This document shows positions 35,206-50,990 of a stretch of 64,000 nucleotides of DNA, piece by piece. The stretch lies in NCBI GenBank assembly GCA_019787685.1, contig JAHNUO010000004.1:248001-312000 (forward strand), written 5' to 3'. Position numbers and translations under genes: made by a program. How positions within the stretch are numbered: position 1 is the first letter of the stretch; each line of letters begins with the position of its first letter. The stretch is from Chiua virens (Eukaryota > Basidiomycota > Agaricomycetes > Boletales > Boletaceae). A model generated the notes under the pieces. The model saw only the letters and a program-made list of their open reading frames with translations. It made no database searches and was not told the DNA's origin.

Positions 35206-37555
35206 GGTTCGAAAAAGGGAGTAGAACTTGGCGTCGGAGACAGGGGAGGCACCCGCTTCTTAAATGCGATGCCATTCCAGATCCGCACGAGAACAGCCGT
35301 TCCCGGGAACCCAAAGGGCTGCTTCCGGAGTGCAAGGAACGCAACTCAGTAAGGAGCGTAATGTGAGCGCTTGATTGGAAGACTCATCGGCCGAAAAGTC
35401 TCCGGCCTTGCTCTCATTGAATTCTTGAAGTAATCGTGACAAGCAAAACACACCTGTAACTCGTTGAACTAGCGCGAGCGGCCGAGTGACGCCGACAACC
35501 AATACCTGTTAATGTACAAGAGAGCTGATCAAATCCCGATATAATAAAACCAATCACGGAAAATAAGACATCCTTCGGGGAACCGGGCGCAGCCAAGTCG
35601 TCAACGACACAAAAATACCCAGTCGTGTGATAACTTTGAACGTCATCAAGGTTTCGGCCACCACGCATAAAACATGTTCCGAGGAAAACGTACACTCCTG
35701 AATGATTCAATGATTACCAACAGCTGACTGAACCAACGAACGTGGTTCTGATCCAGACTATTGCTTGCTCTTGTCGGCCGCGACCCCGAAAATAGACCTC
35801 GTGGACGGGTAGCACCGCCTATAAACGACCGCTAACCATCCGTTGTTATAGGTATATTGGCGTACGATTCGAACATGACGGTAAGCCCCAACAATGTGCC
35901 TCGTGTTCTCGAGAGTACGACATATGGTCCCCAACAATGTAATATCTTGCTGGCTGGAAGGGATAGGGGCTAAGCCGAAGGCAAAGATGACGTGAAGAGG
36001 TCAGCCGACCGGGCAACCGCCAATGCAATTAACAGCATCTGAACTGCATTTGCAACGCCACGTACATAAGTAATGTCTCAGGAAGCCTGAGGAACGATGC
36101 GAGAGGGTGCCATGGTTGGAATGATTGATTCGACCCGCAGCACCATAGAATCATTGATATTGTGACCCGTTTGAACCCTCCGGCCCGGAGGCATGGGCAC
36201 GAAGGTCATCGATATCCCCATCGTTACTGCGACTTTGATGTGTATCCCGTGAGATGAACCAATCACGCGTATTTCCAGGTGATAAAAAAAACCATGGTAT
36301 TTGTATGGATCTCATATCCCTCGCGTGCTCATGGTCTGAACGTCTCTGTCGTTCCGCGCCCGTGTATGAAAGTGATTAGTGTCTCGTTGCGTATATAATA
36401 TAATCTGCTCACGTCAGGTTCGTGTCATACAAAAAATCAAACTTCAAGCCTCAACGGTTCAACCCAGGGCTTCATAAGCAAAGTGAACGAACCGCGATCG
36501 ATATGTATATAAAAAAACGAAGGTTGTGAATGCATTAGAAAGTGCTCTCTCGTTTCAGGCTCCGCTACAAGACTTGTACTTACGTAAGTGCATATGTAGT
36601 ACTACGTGCTTGGTTACTTGTCGCAAGTTGTCAGTCAGATTTTCACACCGCAGATTTTTTGTGATTTAGGATAGGTTCATACTATGGTCGAAATGTGAAT
36701 CCTGTACTTCGAATATAACTTGTCATTCAGAACATGTTTGAATTTTATATCTGAACGTACCACTAAATTTCGGTCAATATGTAGTGTAATCTTTGAAATT
36801 TACTATTGGTCAAAATGCAACTGTAAATGTCAAATTTGGGCTTGTCACATAAACCCTAATAATAACTTTAAGTCTTGGTGTGGCCGGGTCCGTGTGGCAG
36901 ACAGAATATGAAGTACAGTCATTAACCACCATTTGAATGCAACATCTTCGCTGTGCACCTCACCTCGGTACCTCGCTTTTGCCTTCTTTACTTATGACGT
37001 GTCAGTAGGTTGGGAGGCTCGTCGACAGGTAGCGCATCACAGCCATTCTTGCATGGGGCTGGGCATTCCGCATGCCTGTCTTTGTCTTTTTCCCACCCGT
37101 TTTATGTACCACGTTCGGCGACACAGCGAACGACGATCGTTCACTCCCTCTCGTGTTACCGTCCATGGAATATATAACTGAGGGCGCTCACGATCGCAGT
37201 CGATGGTGGTGTTCAACCGGGGTTTCTGTCACAATGTATAAAGTCAATCACGAGCATTTAGGTAGGTATACCTGCCCAGTGTCTGATTTTGACAAGGTTC
37301 ATCGAAGATGACACTGAATCCAAGGCGGCGTACTACGACGGCTTGTTACTACCAGTTACTACCGTACCATCACTCAGCCGTGTTACAAAGAGGCAGAGTT
37401 CGCCCTGAGAGACGGTCGTGCATCTGCGACACCTGTCCCGAACCCGGGTGACTTGCCAGTGGTCTGGTGAGCGTGGCTGATCATAATGTAAGTAATAAAG
37501 TCATTGTTCATTAGCTCCTCGTATAACCCATCCCGCATTTGACGTACATATGGCA
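35206..37555. other. Gene-poor interval
   Basis: About 2.35 kb without a recognisable gene. It contains the upstream flank of MFS copy 2 and, around 36400-36900, an AT-rich stretch. Confidence 0.45.
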
Positions 37556-38123
37556 TCACCTTGGGCGAGACTTCATCAGATGCCTGGATCTAGATGTGAA
37601 TCCCTTGGCTACGAGCTTATCTTCTGCCCATGTAAGATCTTGTGATTGGATCAGTATCTCCGAGTCGTTCCCGAGGTCGGTGAATTGCTTTACTAGACCC
37701 CCCAGAATCCGCTCCTCGCCTGTCGTCAAGTCCAAATATGTGTGGTGTTTATTTGTTGCGCGGTGATCGGTGTCCTCCGTTGGGAGTTTATCGATATCAA
37801 CCAACTGTCAGTTGCCAATGGTGCGATGTCGGACATTGTGGACGATGCACGATGATCGCCACTGTGCCGCAGGTCGCAAAGAAACCACATTGCTCGCTTA
37901 GTGCTTACTTGACGTGACTATTCACTTGGGCCTCAGTAGTCTGGCCGAGAATCTCCGCACTATCTGGAAACTCATCCAGCAACTGGTGGAATAGTATCTG
38001 ATCCGATACCATAGACATCATAAGATTAAGTAACCCGGTGAAATTCGTCACTCGGACGAACAATATCAAGTGAGACACCTTCGGTTGCTCCGCCGATGGT
38101 GCTGAAGCGCTGATGTTCAACAT
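37556..38123 (-). CDS. Unrecognised two-exon protein
   Basis: Two neighbouring reverse-strand open segments look coding and could be joined by an intron at about 37905-37805. The first (38123-37905) begins MLNISASAPSAEQPKVSHLI, contains FVRVTNFTGLLNLMMSMVSD, and ends TTEAQVNSHVK. The second (about 37804-37556) contains LPTEDTDHRATNKHHTYLDL, TTGEERILGGLVKQFTDLGN and SQDLTWAEDKLVAKGF. Together about 150 residues, mixed charge, no membrane segment. I do not recognise a family. It may be a fragment of a larger gene. Confidence 0.35.
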
Positions 38124-39063
38124 TCATCCGTTACTTACTAATACCTGTAACTTGGTCATTGGTCATTGATCATCCATGAACGTGTTCCCAGTTCTGACTA
38201 TCATTGGTCTGATACACGGACGGCGGTAAATCGGAAAAAAATCGGACCATCTGATATAACATCATACTTACATGGTAGCATTCAGATTAGCTCAGACCTA
38301 ACCTTGTTGGCAGTGGTGTCGGCCGCCGAATGCTTCAAGAATGCAATGAGATAACATTTCCCCGAGTTGCCCTCTGGACGAGCTATGTATGCACACCCGC
38401 GGAGAAAAATAAGGTAACGAATGATCGGTCGATATTGCGAGCTACTGTCAAGTCAATTTAAAAAGATGCGAAATGAACCAAAATTTGCAAGACAGGTGTA
38501 TAACTCACCAAGAAACCGAAACGGCCCCCATGATGTTGACAGGCTCGTGGAAAATGCCACAGTTGAAATGTTTCAGCCTCGCAGCGCAAGATGAGCCCCC
38601 CTTTGACTGACTTGAAATCAGAAGCGCATCTTGGTCTGTACGAGAATGAAGAATGTCTCTACCCAGGGAATGAGGCTAACCGAAGGTGGCAGTTTCCCCG
38701 GAAAGCTAATTGACTGGGGTTTGAATCAAGTTTAAATTCAAGGAGAGTAACGTCTCGAGGACGTCAGGGGCATCAAGCAATTAAAGATGGGGCTGGAGGC
38801 TGGAGCCCCCGTCACAGTGCTCTATCTGGCAGCAACCGCTGCGATACCATTGTCAAGGCAGGGGCGGATTCTAATTTATTTGAAACTCAGCCAAGGTTTC
38901 CCTCCACCCGTCTTCCTTCTCCATAACATAAGCGTACATTCAAAGTTGACGATGTACATCCTGTAAGCCTAGTACAAGGTCATACAGGTGATTTTTACGT
39001 CCAGAAGAAATTGGAAACTACTGTCCAAGTCCACAGTGTGGTAGCCTCGTGTGATAACGATAG
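38124..39063. other. Gene-poor interval
   Basis: About 0.94 kb with only short conflicting frames and no domain similarity seen. Confidence 0.4.
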
Positions 39064-39710
39064 TCATAGCATGACTGCACTAGTGGACTGCGCGTAAGGA
39101 TCACAGGCAAATCCTGCGCTCACGACATCGGCCCGCTTCCCGTGAACACGACGCCCTTTCTTCTTTGACTTCACTGTCGGAACAAGACGAGGAAGAATGA
39201 ATTTTAATGAAACGTCTCCCATCAAGATCGTCACCACAAACTTACCACTACGCTTCAGAATCAGCGCGTTCTCGGCTTCCAGCCTTTCTGCCTCAAGATG
39301 ACGTGGGTACTCATTCTCCCTCTCCATCTTGGGGTCATCTAATTTGAGATTGAACAAGCAACATGCACACTTATCGCACATATTGCACGAGCTGTCGCCG
39401 AACGCGGCAGACTTGGTCGACCAGTACTCTGCAGAGATCCCCAAGACACTCTTTGCAAAGACTGCGTGGGATGCGTCAGGGCGCCTCGGATACTTGTCCA
39501 ACGCATGCTCAAACGCGGTGAGCGCATCGAGGCTCATCTCGGTGAAGCCTGCTTCCTGAAAGTAAGCAGGGAGGGTGTTTGCAAGCGTGATGTCTTTGTT
39601 GGAGGTGATGAGGCCTTCAATGGCGCGCTCGATGTTGGTCCGCATGATGGGTATTACTGGTAAGGTATCACTGGTAATGAGCTTGAGCAAGTCTGGGAGG
39701 GTACTCTATA
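39064..39710 (-). CDS. Hypothetical protein with clustered-cysteine segment, 5' exon uncertain
   Basis: A reverse-strand exon open from about 39710 (candidate acceptor CTATAG) to a stop at 39064. It begins STLPDLLKLITSDTLPVIPI, then MRTNIERAIEGL, ALTAFEHALDKYPRRPDASH, FAKSVLGISAEYWSTKSAAF, the cysteine cluster CNMCDKCACC, and EAERLEAENALILKRSGKFV. A Lys/Arg-rich KSKKKGRRVHGKR comes near the end. If translated from the first ATG (39645) it is 193 residues; the reading upstream suggests an earlier exon. From memory the layout resembles the C-terminal part of basidiomycete BTB-domain proteins, but no BTB domain is visible here. A decayed partial copy of its middle lies next to it at 39840-40060. 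Confidence 0.5.
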
Positions 39711-40500
39711 GGTGTTAAGGTGAGGACCGTCCAGATCACACGAGTTGACTTGAACTCCGAGTGGCTCATTCAGGTTTTCTTCAAATCTTCTGTGGGAAGA
39801 TACACGATGCACACGGATCAACCCCTGCGGTCTACATTGAGGTAGTCTAATTTGAGATTGAACATGCAGCATGCTAGTGTGCACTTATCGCGCGTATTGC
39901 ACGATACGTCATCGAACCGACAGAATAAGTCGATCAGTACTCGTCGTGGAGAATCAAAAGGCACCCTTTACAAAGACACGCGGGATGCGTCGGGGCGCCT
40001 CGGATGCTTGTTCAGCGCATGCTCAGACCTGAATGTGTTCAGTTTCATCGATCGTTAATCGTCTTCGTGAAGCCTGCTTTCCGAGAGTAAGCAAGCCTTG
40101 AGGGCGTGATGTCTTGTTGGCGGTTCGGACGAGGCCTTAAGAATCGTTTCTTTCAAGAAACGCCAGCCTGGCAGTACAGACACGCGTTGCCTTGCATTTC
40201 AAGTGTCCAACTCGCCTATACTGGTACCAATCGAAGATACGTTGTGTCGTTCTGAGATCACCTCTACTAGCATTGACGTCAGTGCCGAGAACCCTGCGAT
40301 TTGGAGTCTGTGCCACAGGCGTGTGGGATAAGCGTAGGATCGCTGGAAATAACAGAAAGCGGTAAAAAAAGAGTCACGCTTCAGCTTACAACCTAGTAGT
40401 ACACGACGAATCCGATGAAGACCCTGGCGCTAAGGTTTGGTAAAAGGCAAAACCCACGAAATAAATAACTTGAATGTTGTGCAAATACTCATTCTGACCC
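39711..40500. other. Spacer between the Cys-cluster gene and AFG2
   Basis: About 0.8 kb. It carries the decayed partial copy described separately; the rest shows no recognisable gene. AFG2 ends at 40501. Confidence 0.4.
39840..40060 (-). repeat. Decayed partial copy of the Cys-cluster gene
   Basis: About 200 bp here align in the same orientation with about 39335-39530: shared pieces include TCTAATTTGAGATTGAACA, GCACTTATCGC, and GGGATGCGTC with GGGCGCCTCGGA. The copy has many substitutions and small indels, and no long frame survives, so it is a local duplication that has decayed. Confidence 0.8.
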
Positions 40501-43587
<3,087 letters not shown>

Positions 43588-46500
43588 TTGCCTCGTCAAA
43601 ATTATCTGAGACAAGATCTGTACGTGATTGTCTCGGAATAAGCTGGGGAATGTACCTGTGATTTCCAGTGGTTTGATCGCGAATAGTTGGGGCTAGTTAA
43701 TACTTAAGGGCTGAGACTGCACACCCGAAGCCCTATCAAGATGTCTGTCGGTGATGAATAAATCAATCGATAAGGACAGCGAAGTGGTTTCAAGATTATC
43801 GCACTGCCAATGAACGTGGATATGACGTTCAATGTATCCGCATGCTCAGAACTCGTCGGAGTGAATCTGGCATAAATTTGTGCTCAGGTTATTTGCGGGC
43901 CACGGTATTTGCCGGGCCCATCTCAGAGACGACTTCGATGCTTCTCCCGCTGGTTTGGGATTCATGCTTACAGCAACGCTTCATAAAAAATCATCGATAA
44001 ATGATGAACGGTACGTTATCATCGCTCAATCTAACTTGAATGGGGATAACCGGACTGGTCCCTCAGGCTGCGTTGGGGTTCCGGTGGCGATTTTTGTCAC
44101 AGGGCGGGATCGCAGCGCTCAAATTTGAATAACATAGATAGTTGGAGCCCCCAGAGCTCTTTGTTTGTAAATCTATCATTGCAAGCATCCTAGGTGCGTC
44201 CAGACCGAACTCGTACAACTGCGCGCGAAGCCAGCGTGCCTTCGCCACAGAGCGGCGCCGTCCTACTCGGAACCACACATCAAGATTCTCAATCAGATAT
44301 CATCGCCCCTCTGGATTTGTGACCGGAATATCGCGACACGCTGGCACTGATCCATCGCCAACTTCGTTCCCGCGTGCCTTTCATGTTTATTCAGGAAGGG
44401 GTTCTGGATGTCACCACGCTGCACCACAATGAGACTTGCCAACTCATAAGTACCTGGAAATCGTTCAAACGAGCCAAGGGAATGGATTCATGGTACGTGT
44501 GGCCTCGATATCCCTCACACGTTTCCATTCCGCTCCGATTCCACTGGCAAGGTGATACTGGCAAGGTGATCATCGATGGCCTCGTGGTCGGAGCTTTGTC
44601 GCACTCACGTCACAGGATTAGGGGTTCGTTGTCTTTAAATGTGTAGATTTGACAACAAGGCAGCTCTAATGGAACTTGGTTCGCACAGTATTTCGTACGA
44701 GCGGTCGGTCCTCTTGAGGCCCCGCATCGGGGCAGTGTCTTAGCACCCTGGAGGATAACGTCGATAAGATTACCAGGCGTGCTGCGCTCAGGGATTGCGG
44801 TGTCCAGCTTTCCCGGAGACCTGCCTTTTCAGCCAGGTACGCGTGCAGGCTATAGCTGGGTCACGCGGTATAATGTGACTCAGGGCGCAATCACGGTGCC
44901 AGATCGGTACGCACACGCTAAACGTTATATTCCCCGCAACTTGAATGGGCTAATGAACATGCTAGCCATGATCAGCACTCAAGCAAGGAGATATGGTCCA
45001 TACCACAGGAACCAGCAATTGTGGCTGGGAGTACGCCACCTGTAAAAGGGGATGTGATGCGCCTGGGGGGCTAGCAGGGACCTCAAGTACAGACGGTGTG
45101 AGCACGCCTACATGTCAATCACGGCCGCCTCACTCGACGTACCTTGTCACATCGATACCGTAGGTGACGGGCCCTCCGCTGATGTTTTAAATGAACAGCA
45201 ACCTCACCCGTGAGACAGACAAGTCACAAAGGTCTTCAATTTGTCGGGTAAAATATTCATCTCGGAAAGGTGCGGGTGTGCATGGGCGTTAAAATTGATA
45301 GCGTTGAGATGATTTACGCCACCGTGATGAGAAAAAATTGCCAAGCGTAAATAGTAAGCCTCCACACGGATCTTGGCGTGCTGGCATTGTCAGTCCGTGT
45401 TTCGAAGCTGCCAGGTCGAGCTAATTATCCATATACTGGCGCGAATAAGCACCCGATTGGGGGTATAGGAATTGACAGCCGAGAAGGAGCCGACTCATAC
45501 GATGACGCGGAGCTACTAGATCAGGGTCTCCGGCACAACTATCTTTGTTCCGAGAGCTCAGGGATCCCAACTGGTTATAGTCAAAGAGTTCCAGATCAAC
45601 TCATAGCATTTACAGCCACTGTTCTGATAAAGAAACATCCGAGTCAGCCACATGACAGAACACGCTGAACATTTTGAGTTATGAAGCGCAGGAAGGAACA
45701 TGCGCCCTTTGCAGCCGATGACTTAGAAGTACCACGGAATACAGCAAGTGTTGGCGTGTGGGACCCTTTGATCGCATGCCCCAGGAAGTTCTGCTAAGAC
45801 GAATACGGACGGCTACGTATTGTTTTCGACATCTTATTGGCCTTCCGGTGGTCAAAACCTATAAAGCCGAGCGTTTGAATACTCCTTCCCCCCAACTTTA
45901 TTCCCCCTCTACACGGCCCTCCGCTGTCTTCCGTGACTTCCCCACACCAACAAAAAATGTGCAGACAAGTAGCGTGAGGACCCGTGGTTGTTTCCCGTTG
46001 AGTGCCGGAGCTGAACCTTGCTTTGCAGAGAGGGAACACGTTGGCTAAAATGTGGTGTACGGTGATGGTCCAGTTCGTTTCCCGTGCGGGGTGCTAAACC
46101 AAAGTAGCACTTCCAACGACATCTCGTGGTGGCGATCATGGACTGCGACTCAACGCGATGTGAACGCAGTTATCGGCATCCACCCAATTGTAGACAACCA
46201 AACTGTACCAAGGTGGGTAATCGTCGGATCTCCGTGGAAAATCGGTGCCTGGTGATGACGATTGTCTCCGTCATTTTGGGGTGAAACACAGAACTTCGGC
46301 GAAGAAATACAACGATCCATAGACGACGTCAACGAGTTTTGCTTCCAGTGTCGAATGGCGATGAGCCGGCGGCGCTGACGATATCCACAATTTCACATCT
46401 TCACGGTCCATGGCATCAGATTAGCATCATTGCACCATACCTGTATCATCACACGTTAATATCTATGAGCTGTGTGCCCTTTTGATGCTCCAAGAAGTGT

Positions 46501-47223
46501 GGCTGGAAGGAAGCCTGGAACACCGAAACGGAGCGGTGCTTATGCGCAGAATCCACCCGCGGACCGGAGTCTCGTCATATTACAGTTGCAGTAGCGGGAG
46601 TTCTTTCAAGTCCGCGTAACCAGCGGCCCATATCACAAACGACAGTTGTCAACCAAAGGACAAGTCATCTTTGAAATCGGCGTAGTCCAGTCAGCACGTT
46701 TGGTGTCCCCTAAAAACCTTGGCAGTCAAATTAAGACGTGAAGGCACAACCCAGTTAACCGCAGCGTGTGACGCTCAGATTGGTGTCGTGAGCATCCCAC
46801 AACGCCGCCTGTCGAGCCGGATAAAGCAGGTCGCATTATCATTATCAATGTACTTATCAACTGTCGGACTTGGAACGTGATAACCAAGTTTTGACGCGTA
46901 CGTACGCGGAGAGCCAATACTAAGGAAGACACACGATTCCCAACAGCATTCTTCGATGACGGGCATGGTAACGGATGCCAGATCGGACACTATAGGATGT
47001 GCATGCTTTTAGCGACAGTCGTTCTTAATTACAGCCATATAGTGCGAGAAGCGCACGGCGTCCACTGTGACGCCTCTCCGTTACCCCAGCTCACCGTCTG
47101 TAAAAGGCAGCCAGATGCTTAAGCCGTGTTTCAGGTATAAATCACGTAGCTCATCTATTCGCGTTCGGTACAATGGATTAAACTGGGTGATGACCAAGAC
47201 TCTAACAGACTCCTTGGACGCGG
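43588..47223. other. Long gene-poor interval
   Basis: The largest gap in the window, about 3.6 kb between the AFG2 start and the ATP17 stop. All frames are short and conflicting. I saw one weak hint (about 44278-44180, reverse: KARWLRAQLYEFGLDAP) vaguely like a copia-type RNase H segment, too weak to call. Otherwise nothing is seen. Confidence 0.45.
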
Positions 47224-47652
47224 TTAGTGCGGGTGGTTCTTGTGGTACTCTACCGAATATGTGAGGATATGTAAGATGGCCGCGGATAGACTGCTTACTC
47301 AGGTGCACTAGAGAAAGAAAACGTCTTATCACAATAGTTCCGAAACCAGCAGGGATAAAAACATACTGTTATAGTCCATGGTGTAACCGACACCAAAGAA
47401 GAAGAGAATTGCGAGCCCGAGTCGGTTCAGAGCCTTCTTCTCGGGGTCAAACGCTGCTGCTGGTGCACGACCTTTTGGGAGCTTGGAGTAAAAGTTGACC
47501 AGTGGTGCAAGACCTTCGCCAGAACCTGCAGACTGGAGAAAATTGAGCGATGCACGACATGCCTAGAGAAGAAGACGTACCAGGTGCGAAGGAGTTGCAA
47601 TCTTTGGGGGAATGAGGCCGGTGAACTGGCGACGAACGAGGGTAGGCAACAT
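47224..47652 (-). CDS. ATP17: Mitochondrial F1Fo ATP synthase subunit f
   Basis: Small membrane-anchored subunit f of the Fo sector, inner mitochondrial membrane. Four exons fit exactly: MLPTLVRRQFTGLIPPKIAT (47652 on) to PSHL; after an intron of about 48 bp SAGSGEGLAPLVNFYSKLPK then GRAPAAAFDPEKKALNRLGL and the membrane segment AILFFFGVGYTMDYN; a tiny exon encoding MHL; and the last exon KYHKNHPH with the stop at 47224. The motifs NFYSKLPKG and DYNMHLKYHKN are hallmarks of fungal ATP17. About 90 residues, normal length. The tiny third exon (about 9 coding bases) would be missed by simple gene finders. It is divergent from RCE1. Confidence 0.88.
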
Positions 47653-47814
47653 ATCAGCGACAGACGAGCTTTGGTTGAGCAACGGAATAGACCGGGACGG
47701 ACAAAGCCACTCTCTTTGTAGTTGTTTGTATCCCACGATCACTAAGTCAAGTGCATCGTAGACGGGACTACAAAAAGCCGGTCGGTCGTGAATAAACTTA
47801 TCTGACTTGTGGTC
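47653..47814. promoter_or_regulatory. Divergent promoter region of ATP17 and RCE1
   Basis: Only 162 bp separate the start codons of the ATP synthase subunit f gene (left) and the CAAX protease gene (right), so their promoters must overlap. No clear TATA element is seen. Confidence 0.45.
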
Positions 47815-49032
47815 ATGATCTCAACATTGACCGCACATCTTCTCGCCGCTTTCTTCGCGACATGCTATGTGGGTTCGATATATATCTTCAAGTGTGCAAG
47901 CCTGTGCTTCGACGCCACCAGAGTACACTTTGATTTCGGATACACGAGACCCAAGTTGCACAAGGAGCGCTGGAGGGATGACCCATATGTGATCCGAGAG
48001 CGTCTTATTGCCGTTAGTATCGCGACCGTGATTTGTTGCGCAGCGGTGTTCATCTTGATACGCTCGGAGTTGGGCAGCACAAGCTGTGTATGTCCTCTCA
48101 TATTGGCTTCGACTCGGTGATACTGACGCAAGCAGTCTTGGACCGTGTTGCAGACGACTGTCATTCACCTTGGTCTGACCACAACCACCATTCTGCCACA
48201 TCTCATCGTTCCTCTGCTCTTCCTCGGACCACTTTATGCACTCTTTACCCGTGAGTCACTGCCTGGTCAGTGCAATTGGTCTTTTCAGCAAGACTTCCTT
48301 TCTTCTTTCTTCACTATCTCGGGTTTACGGAACTATTTCATCGTGGGTGGTTAAAATGCTATTGAGAGCCGCATTGTGTTGAGTTGAACGCCTCGTACAT
48401 GATTTAGGGTCCCATCACGGAAGAAATTGTGTTTCGAGCATGTCTTCTCTGTGTGTATCACTTGGCACAAGCGTCAAGGATGTGGATGATTTTCCTGTGT
48501 CCCTTGCTGTTCGGAGCTGGTGAGGACCCCTGCATTAGTCTTATCAGGCCTGGAACCATGTACTTACCTCCTTGATACAGCACATCTACATCATGCGTGG
48601 GAGACTTATAACAGGTATGGATGTAGCCAAGAAGCCTTGAAGCGCGCCGTGCATGGCACAGGTAAGCCAGTTGGATCGTGTCGGTACTAGTTATCCACCG
48701 ACCCACTCATGACTCAGTGATCCAATTCATCTATACTAGCCTCTTCGGTCTATATTGCTCGTATCTTTTCCTTCGCACAGGATCTATATTCCCGCCAATC
48801 AGCGCGCACATATTCTGCAATATCATGGGCGTCCCTCGATCTGGTTATGATGTCAGCGAGAGACCTGACCGGAAATTAGGTATGTTCCACAATCTCATTT
48901 TCACCATGCTGATTGTGACGCTGCGGGATAATAGCCATCACGGCTGCCTACGTCGTGGGTATTGTTGGCTTTATGGCCGTGCTCGGTAGGTGGACAGCTA
49001 CGGAGGGTACCTTGTACTGGAAACTAGAGTAA
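47815..49032 (+). CDS. RCE1: CAAX prenyl protease 2 (type II CAAX endopeptidase)
   Basis: ER membrane protease that removes the -AAX tripeptide from farnesylated or geranylgeranylated CAAX proteins such as Ras and a-factor-type pheromones. It starts at 47815 ([20 protein letters not shown]). Landmarks are [50 protein letters not shown], the catalytic [14 protein letters not shown] with the Glu-Glu-x-x-x-Arg motif (about 48410-48450), [12 protein letters not shown] with the second-motif His (about 48580), and the third motif in [16 protein letters not shown] (about 48806). The C-terminal segment is [19 protein letters not shown] and the stop is at 49032. Introns lie at about 48090-48148, 48345-48407, 48519-48579, 48661-48717 and 48880-48935. 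All catalytic positions are present. Confidence 0.9.
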
Positions 49033-49202
49033 CATAAGTACGTTCTGACGCTGGTTCGTCGCAATATATATATACTGTTACCCTTATGGGAAGCTGCGGC
49101 TTCTGTGATGGAATGCACGTGATATGATCGTTATGGGATCTACGCAACGTTGTGGTTTCCTCGTTCACTCCACCTTCTTGAGCTCCTTTATTATCGTGTC
49201 AG

Positions 49203-50060
49203 ATGCCTCATAAGCGAGCTACACGCTCAGTCAGAGAGCAGAGGAAAGCACAACGGTGCGCACGATAGCCATCACCTCAACACTAACTTCATTCATTTCC
49301 AGAGCAACCGATTTGCCCCCCCATATCGCTATCGAACACGAACCTGTCCCGAAGTCGGTCTCGCGTGTTCTCGATGCTGGACGAATCAGGCGAGAATACC
49401 GGAAGAAGCGGCAGCTTGACCCATCCGGAGCTGACGGCCATCCACAAAAAAAGAGGTGTCACGACGCAACCAGTGTGAAAGACGATGAAATTATGGCGCT
49501 TAGAATCAAGCCGAATGAAACGATTGCCCAGTTCAACAGGTGAGCGGTAATGCAGTGTGATATGAATCTGTAATGGTTGCCAACATCAATACCCCTCACT
49601 GCCTCATAGACGCGTGGAAAACAATATGATGCCTCTGGTCAAAACATCCCTACGACAGTCATCATCACAGACGCGCAGTGTGCGGAGAGAAGAAGCGGCG
49701 GAGGAAATTTTTAAGCGGGGAATAGGAAAAAACAAAAGCCGCCATCCGCTTCCGGAGAGTTCGAAAATGGGCTCAGATCCGCCGCTTAACGCTGTCGCGG
49801 ACGAGGAAACACCAAGCCCTCGGAATAAGACCAAGGAATTCCAGGCGGTCTCGACTGCTGCTCCCCGTCGGCTTAACGATATCGCACAGGAACCTCCAGT
49901 GATCATGAAACTTCCTCGTGGAGCAACAAAGAACGATGCAGCCCCGTCAGGGGTGCTGAGCATGGCACAAAAAGCTATGATGGAGGGGGAACGTGACAAG
50001 GCCATTAAACATTACCGAGAACTGAAAGCAAGGAAATTGCGAGGAACCAGTGGTGTTTAA
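49203..50060 (+). CDS. CCDC137-like basic nuclear protein
   Basis: Small, highly charged protein similar in layout to the fungal CCDC137 family (nucleolar/chromosome-periphery proteins). Exon 1 (49203-49256) encodes MPHKRATRSVREQRKAQR, the conserved start of this family. After an intron follow ATDLPPHIAIEHEPVPKSVS, RVLDAGRIRREYRKKRQLDP and LRIKPNETIAQFNR. After a second intron come RVENNMMPLVKTSLRQSSSQ, EEAAEEIFKRGIGKNKSRHP and SMAQKAMMEGERDKAIKHYR, ending KARKLRGTSGV at 50060. Lys/Arg content is high with predicted helical segments. No lesion. Function inferred only from family resemblance. Confidence 0.75.
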
Positions 50061-50990
50061 GTGAGCGGATGATTGGATGGTTGTCGTATCGAAAGACTGC
50101 CAAAACTGGATCCTCCATCACTACGCGGTTCCAATGGGAACGCATTTCCGGTAACAAAGGAGCTCGAGTCTGGATTCAATGGTCGCCGGTAAACCAAATA
50201 TGCATATCTTTTCCCAGCTTAGAACAGTTTCTTGGTGCTAGGTCAAGCAGTTCAGGGAGCAAGCCTCGCGCAGCCAGGACCCTTGACTCGTTTCTCCAGC
50301 AGCAAGGCTTGCCTTGTGTTCACTGACTCAGTACTTTTGAGTGGCCCCGCCAACTTCGCGGTTCTGGTATTGTATCCACTGAATTCCGTCCCCCACTCTA
50401 TGCCCATGACCCAGTATACGGGGTTCTTCTTGGCTTCCACAAGACCTCGGGTACCCGGATTAAGCACGTTCCACTCCGCTCGTGGCGGATGCGTTGGAGA
50501 TGCAAGTAGCCTAACTTTTTCTCGGAAGATAGCTTGTCATTGAATCGAGTCATTTTTACAGCAATTTTCGCATTTCGGGTGCGGCAACCTTGGCTTGGTC
50601 GCGCTTATCGGCCTCACGGTTACCCGTCACAAGAGGTACCTGCAGGTGTGTTGAGAGCCAGTGGCTCAGTGTTTGGACTCAATGTGATCCCAGTCTCGAG
50701 GCCGTGCTTGCCCTCGACCCGCTGTACCACGATGGGGTTTGCCTACCTCAATCCGCCCGATCCGTCCTGCCTTTTCGTACAATGCGTGCCCGAAGTCTGG
50801 AGCCATATCTCCACGAAGACGGCGATATTAGGTAGCCCGGAAGCCCGTTTCCGCGCTCTTCGGGAAGCTGTTGATACAGTGGGATCTGACGTCGTATCTG
50901 TGGCCTGTTTTATAGATCGTGCCCTCTGACAGAGTTCCCGTCCCGTCCCTCCTCTTTTCTCCGTTCCATCGAGTGGGGTCAACCAAACCA
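50061..50990. other. Intergenic interval
   Basis: About 0.93 kb between two same-strand genes. A forward frame at 50534-50929 (131 codons) has no similarity and no splice context and is probably chance. Contains the promoter of the monocarboxylate-type transporter. Confidence 0.45.

Noticed and set aside
44180..44278. Reverse-strand KARWLRAQLYEFGLDAP, faintly like a copia RNase H segment
   Set aside because: Too short and isolated; no catalytic Asp/Glu residues, integrase or LTRs nearby.
50534..50929. Forward frame of 131 codons between CCDC137-like and MFS genes
   Set aside because: No similarity or splice context; overlaps open frames on the other strand.
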